Assembly (NCBI RefSeq): GCF_948472415.1
Contig: NZ_OX419519.1
Coordinates: 1,922,001 to 1,986,000, forward strand
Direction of reading: 5' to 3'
Source of the DNA: Kitasatospora fiedleri
GTDB taxonomy: Bacteria; Actinomycetota; Actinomycetes; Streptomycetales; Streptomycetaceae
DNA length: 64,000 nt
Shown: piece after piece, positions 8,041 through 15,456 of the stretch
Position numbering within the stretch: position 1 is the first letter of the stretch
Layout: each line of letters starts with the position of its first letter
Notes under the pieces: generated by a model
What the model was told of the DNA's origin: nothing
Databases searched by the model: none
The model's input: only the letters and a program-made list of their open reading frames with translations
Translations under genes and position numbers: made by a program

Positions 8041-8796
8041 GTGCGACTGACCCCCACCGAACGGGACCGGCTGCTGATCTTCACCGCGGCCGAACTGGCC
8101 CGCGCCCGGCGGGCGCGGGGCGTGCGGTTGAACGTCCCCGAGGCGACGGCGCTGATCGCGGACACGGTCTGCGAGGCGGCCCGCGACGGCCGGCGGCTCG
8201 CCGAGGCGATCGAGGCCGGCCGCAGCGTGCTGAGCGCCGCGGACGTGCTGCCGGGCGTCGCGGACGTGGTGACGGTGGTGCAGGTGGAGGCGGTGTTCGA
8301 GGACGGCACCCGGCTCGCGGTGGTCACCGACCCGTTCCGCGGGGCGGGCTCGCTGGGCGAGGACGCGCCGGGCGCGGCGCTGCCCGGCGCCGGGGCCGGG
8401 TACGACCCGGTGGAGGAGTCGCTGCTGCTGCCGGTGCACAACACCGCCGCGGTGCCGATCTCGGTGACCTCGCACTTCCACTTCTTCGAGTCCAACCCGC
8501 GGCTGGCCTTCGACCGGGCCGCCGCCTACGGCACCCACCTCGCGGTGCCGGCCGGCTCCTCGGTGCGCTTCGACCCGGGCGCCACCGTCGAGGTCGGCCT
8601 GGTGCCGATCGGCGGGGCCCGGGTGGCGATCGGGTTCGCCGGGCTGGTGGACGGCCCGCTGGACGCGCCGGGCGCGAAGGAGGCGGCGCTCGCGAAGGCC
8701 CGGGCCACGGGCTACCTGACGGAGTTCGACGACGCCGGTTTCGACGGCACCGGTTTCGACGGCACCGGTTCCGACGACGCCGAGCCCGCCCAGTGA
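8041..8796 (+). CDS. ureAB: Urease gamma/beta fusion subunit
   Basis: About 251 residues. Residues 1-100 are a urease gamma subunit (RLTPTERDRLLIFTAAELA, VLPGVADVV, VFEDGTRLAVVTDPF). A short linker joins them to a beta subunit (VTSHFHFFESNPRLAFDRAA, VPIGG, GFAGLVDGPLD). The C-terminus ends in a tandem acidic tail (GFDGT repeated, then GSDD) absent from ordinary UreB. GTG 8041 gives the canonical gamma N-terminus. The alpha subunit starts 28 bp downstream, so the two are one transcription unit. No nickel chaperone genes are in the window, so maturation would need proteins encoded elsewhere or a different metal. The fused form accompanies non-canonical urease loci in actinomycetes (family knowledge). 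Confidence 0.9.
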   Translation: MRLTPTERDRLLIFTAAELARARRARGVRLNVPEATALIADTVCEAARDGRRLAEAIEAGRSVLSAADVLPGVADVVTVVQVEAVFEDGTRLAVVTDPFRGAGSLGEDAPGAALPGAGAGYDPVEESLLLPVHNTAAVPISVTSHFHFFESNPRLAFDRAAAYGTHLAVPAGSSVRFDPGATVEVGLVPIGGARVAIGFAGLVDGPLDAPGAKEAALAKARATGYLTEFDDAGFDGTGFDGTGSDDAEPAQ

Positions 8797-8824
8797 CCCC
8801 CTCGACCAGCCGGAAGGACCCCGC

Positions 8825-10546
8825 ATGAGCGCCATCACCCCGCACGACTACATCTCGGTGCACGGCCCGCGCGCGGGCGACCGGGTCCGGCTCGGCGACT
8901 CGGGGCTGATCGTCCGGGTCGAGTCGGACTCGCAGGCCCCGGGCGACGAGTTCCTGGCCGGGTTCGGCAAGACCGCCCGGGACGGGCTGCACCTGAAGCC
9001 GGCCGCCGTCCGGGAGACCTGCGACGTGGTGGTCTCCAACGTGCTGGTGATCGACGCGGTGCAGGGCATCCGGAAGACCTCGATCGGCATCCGGGCCGGC
9101 CGGATCACCGGGATCGGCCGGGCCGGCAACCCGGACACCCTGGACGGCGTGGAGGTGGTGGTCGGCACCGGCACCACCATCGTCTCGGGCGAGGGCCTGA
9201 TCGCCACCGCCGGTGCCGTCGACACCCATGTCCACCTGCTCTCGCCGCGCATCATGGAGGCGTCGCTGGCCTCCGGGGTGACCACGATCATCGGGCAGGA
9301 GTTCGGCCCGGTCTGGGGCGTGGGCGTCAACTCGCCCTGGGCGCTGCGGCACGCGTTCAACGCCTTCGACGCCTGGCCGGTCAACATCGGTTTCCTGGGC
9401 CGGGGTTCGTCCTCCGACCCGGCCCCGCTGGTGGAGGCGCTGGTCGAGGGCGGCGCCTCCGGCTTCAAGGTGCACGAGGACATGGGCGCGCACACCCGGG
9501 CACTGGACACCGCGCTGCGGGTCGCCGAGGAGCACGACGTCCAGGTCGCCCTGCACACCGACGGGTTGAACGAGTGTCTGTCGGTGGAGGACACCCTCGC
9601 GGTGCTGGAGGGCCGGACCATCCACGCCTTCCACATCGAGGGCTGCGGCGGCGGCCACGTGCCGAACGTGCTGAAGATGGCGGGCGTGGAGAACGTCATC
9701 GGCTCCTCCACCAACCCCACCCTCCCGTTCGGCCGGGACGCGCTGGGCGAGCACTACGACATGATCGTCTCCGCCCACGACCTCAAGCCCGACCTGCCCG
9801 GCGACGCCGCGATGGCCCGGGACCGCATCCGGGCCGGCACCATGGGCGCCGAGGACGTGCTGCACGACCTGGGCGTCATCGGCATCACCTCCTCCGACGC
9901 CCAGGGCATGGGCCGGGCCGGCGAGACGGTGCGCCGCACCTTCGCGATGGCCGGGAAGATGAAGGCCGAACTCGGCCCGCTGGACGGCACCGGCTCGTAC
10001 GGGACGGCCGAGGGCGGCGACGACAACGAGCGGGTGCTGCGCTACATCGCCAAGCTGACCATCAACCCGGCCATCGCGCACGGCCTCTCGCACGAGGTCG
10101 GGTCGATCGAGGTCGGCAAGCTGGCCGACCTGGTGCTGTGGCGCCCCGACCACTTCGGCGCCAAGCCGCAGCTCGTCCTCAAGGCCGGCTTCCCCGCGTA
10201 CGGCGTGGTCGGCGACCCGAACGCCTCCACCGACCGCTGCGAACCCCTGGTGCTGGGGCCGCAGTTCGGCGCGCACGGGGCCACCGCCGCGGACCTCTCG
10301 GTGGCGTTCGTCGCCCAGGCCGCCGCCGACTCCGCCTACCTGGACGTCGCGGCCGACCAACTCCCCACCCGCAGGCGGCGGGTGGGCGTGCGCGGTACCC
10401 GCGGCATCGGGCCGCGCTCGATGCTGCGCAACGGCCGGCTCGGCCGGGTCGACGTCTCCGCGACCGGACTGGTCTCGCTGGACGGCGAGCCGCTGCGCTC
10501 GGCGCCCGCCGACTCGGTCTCGCTCAGCCGCCTCTACTTCCTCTGA
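8825..10546 (+). CDS. ureC: Divergent urease alpha subunit (UreC-like amidohydrolase)
   Basis: 573 residues, amidohydrolase fold. The metal set is intact: H135 and H137 (DTHVH), the lysine to be carbamylated K215 and H217 (FKVHEDMG), H244 (LHTDGLNE), H270 (FHIEGCGGGH) and D358 (SSDAQGMGR). The flap histidine is kept (H318, SAHDLK), but the neighbouring flap cysteine is Ala317. The canonical GGGTGPAAGT region is replaced by GQEFGPVWGV, HEDWG is HEDMG, and SQAMGR is AQGMGR. These changes ring the urea pocket, so the substrate may differ. A ribosome site (GGAAGGA) precedes the ATG. It follows ureAB and precedes agmatine deiminase. Assigned as urease-like, with substrate uncertain. Confidence 0.88.
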   Translation: MSAITPHDYISVHGPRAGDRVRLGDSGLIVRVESDSQAPGDEFLAGFGKTARDGLHLKPAAVRETCDVVVSNVLVIDAVQGIRKTSIGIRAGRITGIGRAGNPDTLDGVEVVVGTGTTIVSGEGLIATAGAVDTHVHLLSPRIMEASLASGVTTIIGQEFGPVWGVGVNSPWALRHAFNAFDAWPVNIGFLGRGSSSDPAPLVEALVEGGASGFKVHEDMGAHTRALDTALRVAEEHDVQVALHTDGLNECLSVEDTLAVLEGRTIHAFHIEGCGGGHVPNVLKMAGVENVIGSSTNPTLPFGRDALGEHYDMIVSAHDLKPDLPGDAAMARDRIRAGTMGAEDVLHDLGVIGITSSDAQGMGRAGETVRRTFAMAGKMKAELGPLDGTGSYGTAEGGDDNERVLRYIAKLTINPAIAHGLSHEVGSIEVGKLADLVLWRPDHFGAKPQLVLKAGFPAYGVVGDPNASTDRCEPLVLGPQFGAHGATAADLSVAFVAQAAADSAYLDVAADQLPTRRRRVGVRGTRGIGPRSMLRNGRLGRVDVSATGLVSLDGEPLRSAPADSVSLSRLYFL

Positions 10547-10577
10547 ACACCCTTCCCCCACCTAGGAATCCACCCTC

Positions 10578-11629
10578 ATGACCGACTCCCCGCCCCCACC
10601 CCGGCCGAGCTCGGCTTCCGGATGCCCGCCGAGTGGCACCCGCACCGGCGCACCTGGATGGCCTTCCCCACCGCCAACCCGACCTTCGACGGCGCCGAGC
10701 AGCTCGACGCGGCCCGCCGCGCCTGGGCCGAGGTCGCCAACACGGTCGTCCGGTACGAGCCGGTCACCCTGGTGGTGAACACCGGCGAGGCCGAGGCCGC
10801 CCGCCGGTACCTCTCCGCCGAGGTGGAGATCGTCGAACGGCCGCTCAACGACGCCTGGATGCGCGACATCGGCCCGTCCTTCCTGATCGACGGGAACGGC
10901 GAAGTGGCCGCCGCCGACTGGGTGTTCAACGGCTGGGGCGCGCAGTCCTGGGCCCGCTGGGACAAGGACCAGGACGTCGCCGAGCACGTCACCGACCTGG
11001 CCGGCGTGCGGCGCTTCGCCTCCCGGCTGATCAACGAGGGCGGCGGCATCCACGTCGACGGCGAGGGCACCGTCCTGGTCACCGACACCGTGCAGCTCGG
11101 CGAGGGCCGCAACGCCGACTGGACCCGCGAGCAGGTCGAGGCCGAGCTGCACGCCCACCTGGGCACCAGCAAGGCGATCTGGCTGCCGCGCGGACTGACC
11201 CGCGACTACGACGAGTTCGGCACCCGCGGCCACATCGACATCGTCGCCGCCTTCGTCCGCCCCGGCACCGTGGTCGTCCACTCCCAGCCCGACCCGGCCC
11301 ACCCCGACCACGCCGTCTGCCGGGAGCTCGCCGACCTGCTGCGCACCGCCACCGACGCCCGGGGCCGCACCCTCGAAGTGATCGAACTCCCGGCGCCCAC
11401 CGTGCTGTGGGACGAGGACGGCGAGCCGGTCGACTACTCGTACATCAACCACTACGTGGCCAACGGCGTGGTCGTGCTGTGCGCGTTCGACGACCCGCGC
11501 GACGAGCAGGCCAAGGCGATCCTGGAGAAGGCGTACCCGGGCCGCACCGTCGAACTGGTCGACGCCCGCGAGATCTTCGCCAACGGCGGCGGCATCCACT
11601 GCATCACGCAGCAGCAGCCGCGGGCCTGA
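10578..11629 (+). CDS. aguA: Agmatine deiminase (frameshifted near its start)
   Basis: The protein body has the agmatine deiminase signatures: MPAEWHPHRRTWMAFP, NDAWMRDIGPSF, NEGGGIHVDG, TRGHIDIVA and the catalytic cysteine in GGGIHCITQQ near the C-terminus. It converts agmatine to N-carbamoylputrescine and ammonia in the cytosol. ATG 10578 (with AGGAA upstream) reads MTDSPPPP and then loses frame; the family sequence TPAELGFRMPAEW resumes one frame back. One missing C in the run at 10589-10602 explains it. Without correction the only start is ATG 10622, which has no ribosome site. It lies 31 bp after ureC on the same strand and is probably cotranscribed. No carbamoylputrescine amidase gene is visible. 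Confidence 0.88.
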
Positions 11630-11638
11630 CCCTCCGCG

Positions 11639-11684
11639 CCCTGACCTGACCTGAACTGAACTGTCCTGACCTGGCCTGACCTGC
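11639..11684. repeat. Degenerate CCTGA pentamer repeats
   Basis: Between the aguA stop and its terminator, eight imperfect five-base units (CCTGA, CTGAA, CCTGG and similar) follow one another. It is a simple repeat with no coding potential recognised. Confidence 0.7.
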
Positions 11685-11741
11685 AACGGCCGCGGGCCGT
11701 AACTCCCTTACCCACAACGAGAGTTCCGGCCCACGGCCGTT
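11685..11741. terminator. Long bidirectional hairpin
   Basis: Arms of about 21 bp (11685-11705 and 11721-11741) pair with two mismatches around a 15-nt loop. The hairpin sits between convergent genes, aguA on plus and the small CxxCxxC gene on minus, and can serve both. Confidence 0.8.
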
Positions 11742-11783
11742 CGTCCGCCCCGGCCCGGCCACGGCGGGACACCCGGCCCGTCG

Positions 11784-12014
11784 TCAGGGCAGCGGCGGGT
11801 CGAACACGCCCCACTCCTCCTCCCGGCGGCGCTCGCGCCGGCGGCGTTCGGCCATCGCGTCGACGGCGTCGGTCAGGAAGGCGTCCCAGCAGTCCCGTTC
11901 CAGGACGGGGACGCGGCCGGTCCCAGCTGTACAGCGCGGACACTCCCGGCACGGCCGGTAGCGGTGGTCCGGGCTGCCCGGCTGCGGCCCGGCCTGCGAC
12001 TGGTCGGCGGTCAC
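11784..12014 (-). CDS. Small CxxCxxC hypothetical protein
   Basis: About 76 residues starting at GTG 12014, whose GTGA overlaps the stop of the preceding gene by four bases, which implies translational coupling. It contains CRECPRC, a possible half of a metal site, then a helical, strongly charged stretch rich in Arg and Glu (AERRRRERRREEEW) and a short Pro-rich end. I know no family for it. It is probably cotranscribed with the upstream small gene, and both are divergent from the GntR regulator. Confidence 0.6.
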   Translation of the reverse strand: MTADQSQAGPQPGSPDHRYRPCRECPRCTAGTGRVPVLERDCWDAFLTDAVDAMAERRRRERRREEEWGVFDPPLP

Positions 12015-12247
12015 GGCTCCTCCTCGATCTGGGCCCAGATGACGGTCTCTCCGTCGGCGGTGACCGATCCCCAGCGGTCGGCGGTGCGCAGGGCCCGGAG
12101 CAGTTCTCCCCAGGTCAGGGCGTCGTCGGGTGGACAGGGAATGCTGATCCTGGTGCTGCCGACGGCGCATCGCACGTCCGCCTGTGCGCCCGAGGCCCGT
12201 TCGATAGCCGTCCGCAGGTCGGACGCGCGCGTGCTGATCTGCACCAC
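12011..12247 (-). CDS. Small hypothetical protein next to the GntR regulator
   Basis: About 78 residues from GTG 12247 (GTG 12244 is equally possible). The predicted product reads VQISTRASDLRTAIERASG, then a beta-rich segment ending WGSVTADGETVIWAQIEEEP. GGGGGAG lies just upstream, though close to the start. No known domain is recognised. Its promoter region holds the CTCTAC-N2-GTAGAG palindrome shared with the divergent GntR gene, so it is a likely target of that regulator (inference). Confidence 0.6.
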   Translation of the reverse strand: MVQISTRASDLRTAIERASGAQADVRCAVGSTRISIPCPPDDALTWGELLRALRTADRWGSVTADGETVIWAQIEEEP

Positions 12248-12273
12248 TCCCCCAGAGTACACATAGGGCAAAG

Positions 12274-12287
12274 CTCTACACGTAGAG
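12274..12287. promoter_or_regulatory. Probable GntR operator (inverted repeat)
   Basis: CTCTACACGTAGAG is a perfect 6-bp inverted repeat with a 2-bp spacer, centred between the start of the small minus-strand gene and the GntR gene. Its position and form fit autoregulation plus control of the divergent pair. The binding itself is inferred. Confidence 0.55.
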
Positions 12288-12350
12288 TAGTGCCACCCGG
12301 GATACTGTGTCACCGATCGGCTGGACCACACACCTTTCGGAGGATGTTCC

Positions 12351-13100
12351 ATGACCGGCAGCGGGCCCTCCGCTTATCTCCAGGTCGCCGAGCAGCTCCG
12401 CGACCGGATCGCCTCCGGCGAATATCCGCCGGGCAGTCAACTCCCGTCCCTGGCCGACCTGCGGGCCCAGTACGGCTTCTCGCACGGCGTCGGCCAGTCC
12501 GCCTACCGGCTGCTGGAGCAGGAAGGCGTGGTGCTCGCCAAACAGGGGCGCGGCTACTTCGTCCGGGACCAGGAACCGCCCCGTCCGCTGGTCCGCCACG
12601 CCGGTGCCACCGGACCGGACACCACCGGCCTCGCCGAACAGGGCGTCACCCCCTCCTGGCGCAGCCAGTCCACCACCGAGGCCGCCAGCCCGGCGATCGC
12701 CGAACGCCTCGGCATCGCACCCGAGGACCCGGTGATGCACACCTCGTACGTCTACCTGGTCGACGGCGAGCCCGGGTACCTCGCCGAGTCCTGGGAGCCG
12801 ATGGCCGTCACCGGCCAGGCCCTGATCGTGCTGCCCGAAGCCGGGCCGTACTCCGGGATCGGCATCGCCGCGCGGATGGCCCGCATCGGCATCGAGGTCG
12901 GCGAGCCCGTCGAACAGGTCAGCGCCCGCAATCTCACCCGTGCCGAGGCCCAGGCCCTCACGCTGCTGCCCGGCGTCCCCGCCCTCGCCATCCGCCGCAC
13001 CCACTACGACCGGGCCACCGGCCGTCCCGTCGAGACCGCCGACCTCGTCCTGCCCGGCGAACGCTGGGCCACCCGGTACGGCCGCCCGCCCGGCGCCTGA
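12351..13100 (+). CDS. GntR/HutC-family transcriptional regulator
   Basis: 249 residues. Residues 1-75 are a GntR winged helix (YLQVAEQLRDRIASGEYPPGSQLPS, then SAYRLLEQEGVVLAKQGRGYFV). Residues 90-245 are a UTRA ligand domain (IAPEDPVMHTSYVYLVDGEP, ISARNLTRAEAQALTLLPG-like region, RTHYDRATGRPVETADLVLPGERW). Such proteins are repressors released by small metabolites, often sugars or amino-acid derivatives. The ligand cannot be told here. ATG 12351 has GGAGG about nine bases upstream. Divergent from two tiny genes, with a palindrome between them. Confidence 0.9.
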   Translation: MTGSGPSAYLQVAEQLRDRIASGEYPPGSQLPSLADLRAQYGFSHGVGQSAYRLLEQEGVVLAKQGRGYFVRDQEPPRPLVRHAGATGPDTTGLAEQGVTPSWRSQSTTEAASPAIAERLGIAPEDPVMHTSYVYLVDGEPGYLAESWEPMAVTGQALIVLPEAGPYSGIGIAARMARIGIEVGEPVEQVSARNLTRAEAQALTLLPGVPALAIRRTHYDRATGRPVETADLVLPGERWATRYGRPPGA

Positions 13101-13163
13101 CCCCGGCCGCGGGCGGCGCCCACCGGAAGGGCGCCCGTCCGCGGGAAGCGGTGTGATGGACCC

Positions 13164-13307
13164 ATGGACCCCGAGAACCTGGACGACCTGACCGCCGGAC
13201 TCCCGCGCCCGGCCCCCGTCCTCGACCCCGCCCGGGCCGCCGCCCCGCTCCGCCGCGCCCACCGCGTCGGACTCGCCGACGGCCGCCGCGAGCACGGCGG
13301 CCGGTGA
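13164..13307 (+). CDS. Small hypothetical protein
   Basis: A 47-residue ORF beginning MDPENLDDLTAGLPRP and ending REHGGR, 63 bp after the GntR gene on the same strand. It is Ala/Arg/Pro-rich and shows no domain. GGGAAGCGG lies upstream. Its length and codon use are compatible with a real gene, but it could be a chance ORF. Confidence 0.4.
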   Translation: MDPENLDDLTAGLPRPAPVLDPARAAAPLRRAHRVGLADGRREHGGR

Positions 13308-13325
13308 GCCCCGCGCGCGCCGTGC

Positions 13326-13404
13326 GGGAGACTTCCCCTGCGGGGGACTTCCCGTACGGGGGGCTTCCGCACCAGGAGCTCTCCGGACGGGGGACCTCCC
13401 GGAG
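13326..13404. repeat. Degenerate tandem repeat of about 16 bp, five units
   Basis: Successive units resemble GGGGGACTTCCCGTAC (for example GGGAGACTTCCCCTGC, then GGGGGGCTTCCGCACC, then GGGGGACCTCCCGGAG). Each has a G-run followed by a C-run, a dyad form. The array ends about 35 bp before the TetR gene, so it may hold repeated operator sites. Confidence 0.55.
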
Positions 13405-13438
13405 CGGCCCCCGACAAGCGACACACCGAGGAGTACGG

Positions 13439-14047
13439 ATGGCGCAGCCGCGCACCCGCCGCCCGGCGCGCCCTCGCGAAGAGGTCTACGCCGCCGCCCG
13501 CGCCGCGATCGCCGAACACGGCCTGGCCCGGCTCACCATGGCCGGCCTCGGCGAACAGCTCGGCATGAGCGCCGGACACCTCCTCTACTACTTCGGCAGC
13601 AAGGACCAGCTCCTGCTGGAGACCCTCCGCTGGAGCGAGGCCCAGCTCGGCGAGCGCCGCGGCCGCGCACTCGCCCGCCGTGAGGACCCCGTCCTCGAAC
13701 GGCTCGACCGCTACCTGGAGCTGTACCTCCCGGAGGGCCCCGGCGACCCCCGGTGGATCCTGTGGATCGAGGTGTGGAGCCGCTCCCCCGGCACCGCGGA
13801 GCTGCGCCAGGGCCAGCTCGACATCGAGGCCCCCTGGCAGGACGACCTCACCGCCCTGCTCGCCGAGGGCCGCGCCACCGGACTCCTCCCCGCCCCCGGC
13901 GCCACTCCCGCCCGCGCGGCCCAACTGCGCGCCCTGCTCGACGGCCTCGCCGTCCCGCTCGCCATCGGCCTGCCCGCCACCACCCGCGACGGGGCCCTCG
14001 CCCAGGCCAGGTCCGCGGCGCACGCCCTGCTGGGGCTGCCCGCCTAG
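13439..14047 (+). CDS. TetR-family transcriptional regulator
   Basis: 202 residues. The N-terminal helix-turn-helix is clear (REEVYAAARAAIAEHGLARLTMAGL, GEQLGMSAGHLLYYFGSKDQLLLETL). The C-terminal helical domain (LERLDRYLELYLPEGPGDPRWILWIEVW) fits the TetR_C group common in Streptomyces regulators of catabolic or efflux genes. GAGGAG sits six bases before ATG 13439. The upstream tandem G/C-rich repeat may be its own operator. The neighbours on either side, a small hypothetical gene and a convergent APH-like gene, do not identify a target. Confidence 0.9.
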   Translation: MAQPRTRRPARPREEVYAAARAAIAEHGLARLTMAGLGEQLGMSAGHLLYYFGSKDQLLLETLRWSEAQLGERRGRALARREDPVLERLDRYLELYLPEGPGDPRWILWIEVWSRSPGTAELRQGQLDIEAPWQDDLTALLAEGRATGLLPAPGATPARAAQLRALLDGLAVPLAIGLPATTRDGALAQARSAAHALLGLPA

Positions 14048-14209
14048 GGCGTCTTCGAACCCCCGGCGCAGCCCGCGGTCCGGTCGCTCCGTCCAGGAGC
14101 TGTCCGGCCGACGCTGCGACTGTCGCTCGGTCGGATCGTTGTGCCGGGTACGGGCGGGAAGGTCGGTGCGATCGACACGGTCGGCGAGATCGGCCGGACG
14201 GCTCCTAGG

Positions 14210-14249
14210 CGCGTCAGGCAACCTTCACCCCGTCGAGACGCCTGACGCG
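14210..14249. terminator. Hairpin between convergent genes
   Basis: CGCGTCAGGC (14210-14219) pairs perfectly with GCCTGACGCG (14240-14249) around a 20-nt loop. It lies just beyond the stop of the minus-strand APH gene and can also act on the TetR transcript. Nothing else was recognised in 14048-14252. Confidence 0.7.
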
Positions 14250-14252
14250 GCG

Positions 14253-15206
14253 CTAGGCGCGTCGGTGGTCGGCCATCACCTCGGCGAGGACCCGCAGGCT
14301 CGTCTCCGCCCGGGCGGAACCGGCCGCCGCCGGGCTGCCCGCCTTCCTGGCGCTCTCGACACTCTCGACGCTTTCGGCGAGGACGAGCAGTGCCTTCCAG
14401 GTCAGCCAGCCGCGGGCCCGCGCCCAGGTGCCCTCGTCCTGCCCCACGGCGCGCCGGAACGCCGCCCGGCTCGGGCCGGTGAACAGTCCCCAGGCCAGCA
14501 CGAGGTCGCAGGCCGGGTCGCCGACGCCGCAGGTGCCGAAGTCGATGACGGCGCTCAACTCGCCGCCGGAGACCAGCAGGTTGCCCTCGGCGAGGTCGCC
14601 GTGGAACCACACCGGCGGGCCCGTCCACTCCGCGGCCAGGGCCTCGTCCCAGATCTCGGCGGCGTGCGCGGTGTCCACGTACCCGCCGAGCGCGGCGAGA
14701 CAGCGCCGGGTCTCCTCGTCGTAGTGGGCCGGCGATGCCCCCCGGTAGAAGCTGTGCGCACCTGCGAGCGGCCCGCCCGTGGTGTCGCACCGGTGCAGGG
14801 CGAGGATGAACTCGGCCACGGACTCGGCGAACCGGGGCAGGTCGGCGATGTGTCCCGCCGCCGCCGTCTCCCCGTCGATCCAGCCGCGCACCGACCAAGG
14901 ATGCGGATACCCCTCGCCCGGCTCGCCCCTGCCCAGCACCTGCGGGACGGGCAACGGCAGGGACGGCGCCAGGCGTGGCAGCCAGGTGTTCTCCTTCTCC
15001 ACCGCCGGGACGTAGGCGGCGTGCGTGGGCAGACGCACCGTCATCCGCTCGCCGAGCCGGTAGGTGCGGTTGTCCCACCCGTCCACCGCCACCGGCACGA
15101 CCGGGAGTTCCGCCCACTGCGGGAACTGGGCTCGTAGGAGACGACGCACCAGCCCGGCGTCGATCCCGGCCCGGCCGTCCGGCGGGGAGTGCCTCGTCTC
15201 GCTCAT
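14253..15206 (-). CDS. Aminoglycoside-phosphotransferase-fold kinase
   Basis: 317 residues. The APH catalytic loop WFHGDLAEGNLLV and the metal-binding IDFGTCGVGDPACDL are intact, and the N-terminal lobe begins VPVAVDGWDNRTYRLG. Proteins of this type phosphorylate small hydroxylated or aminated molecules, and several confer antibiotic resistance; the real substrate is unknown here. ATG 15206 follows GGAGG with rather long spacing (about 11 nt). It is a single gene, convergent with TetR and downstream of the PP2C-like gene on the same strand. A tandem ESVESVES stretch lies near the C-terminus. Confidence 0.85.
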   Translation of the reverse strand: MSETRHSPPDGRAGIDAGLVRRLLRAQFPQWAELPVVPVAVDGWDNRTYRLGERMTVRLPTHAAYVPAVEKENTWLPRLAPSLPLPVPQVLGRGEPGEGYPHPWSVRGWIDGETAAAGHIADLPRFAESVAEFILALHRCDTTGGPLAGAHSFYRGASPAHYDEETRRCLAALGGYVDTAHAAEIWDEALAAEWTGPPVWFHGDLAEGNLLVSGGELSAVIDFGTCGVGDPACDLVLAWGLFTGPSRAAFRRAVGQDEGTWARARGWLTWKALLVLAESVESVESARKAGSPAAAGSARAETSLRVLAEVMADHRRA

Positions 15207-15456
15207 CAGCGAGCATCCTCCGCCGCGGCCCGGGACGGCCGCAAGGCGATTTCCCGGCGCGGATTCGCCGGGCCCGTCGGCGGCGGACCCCGGGAACCGG
15301 ACCACTCGGCGCCCGGGTCGTCCCCGAGAGCGCGCGACGGGGTGGTCGAGCCACTGCGGCGTCCGCCGCGAAGTTCGCGAGGCGGTTCCCGCTCGGAGCC
15401 GCGCACGCCGCTGTCCGGCACCCACCGCGGAGCGGGTCGGACAGCTCCTGGTCCGT

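Noticed and set aside
5462..8050. Very long plus-strand open frame of 862 codons
   Set aside because: It is antisense to the SpoIIE and HATPase genes. Such open frames arise from the third-position GC bias, and no domain is present.
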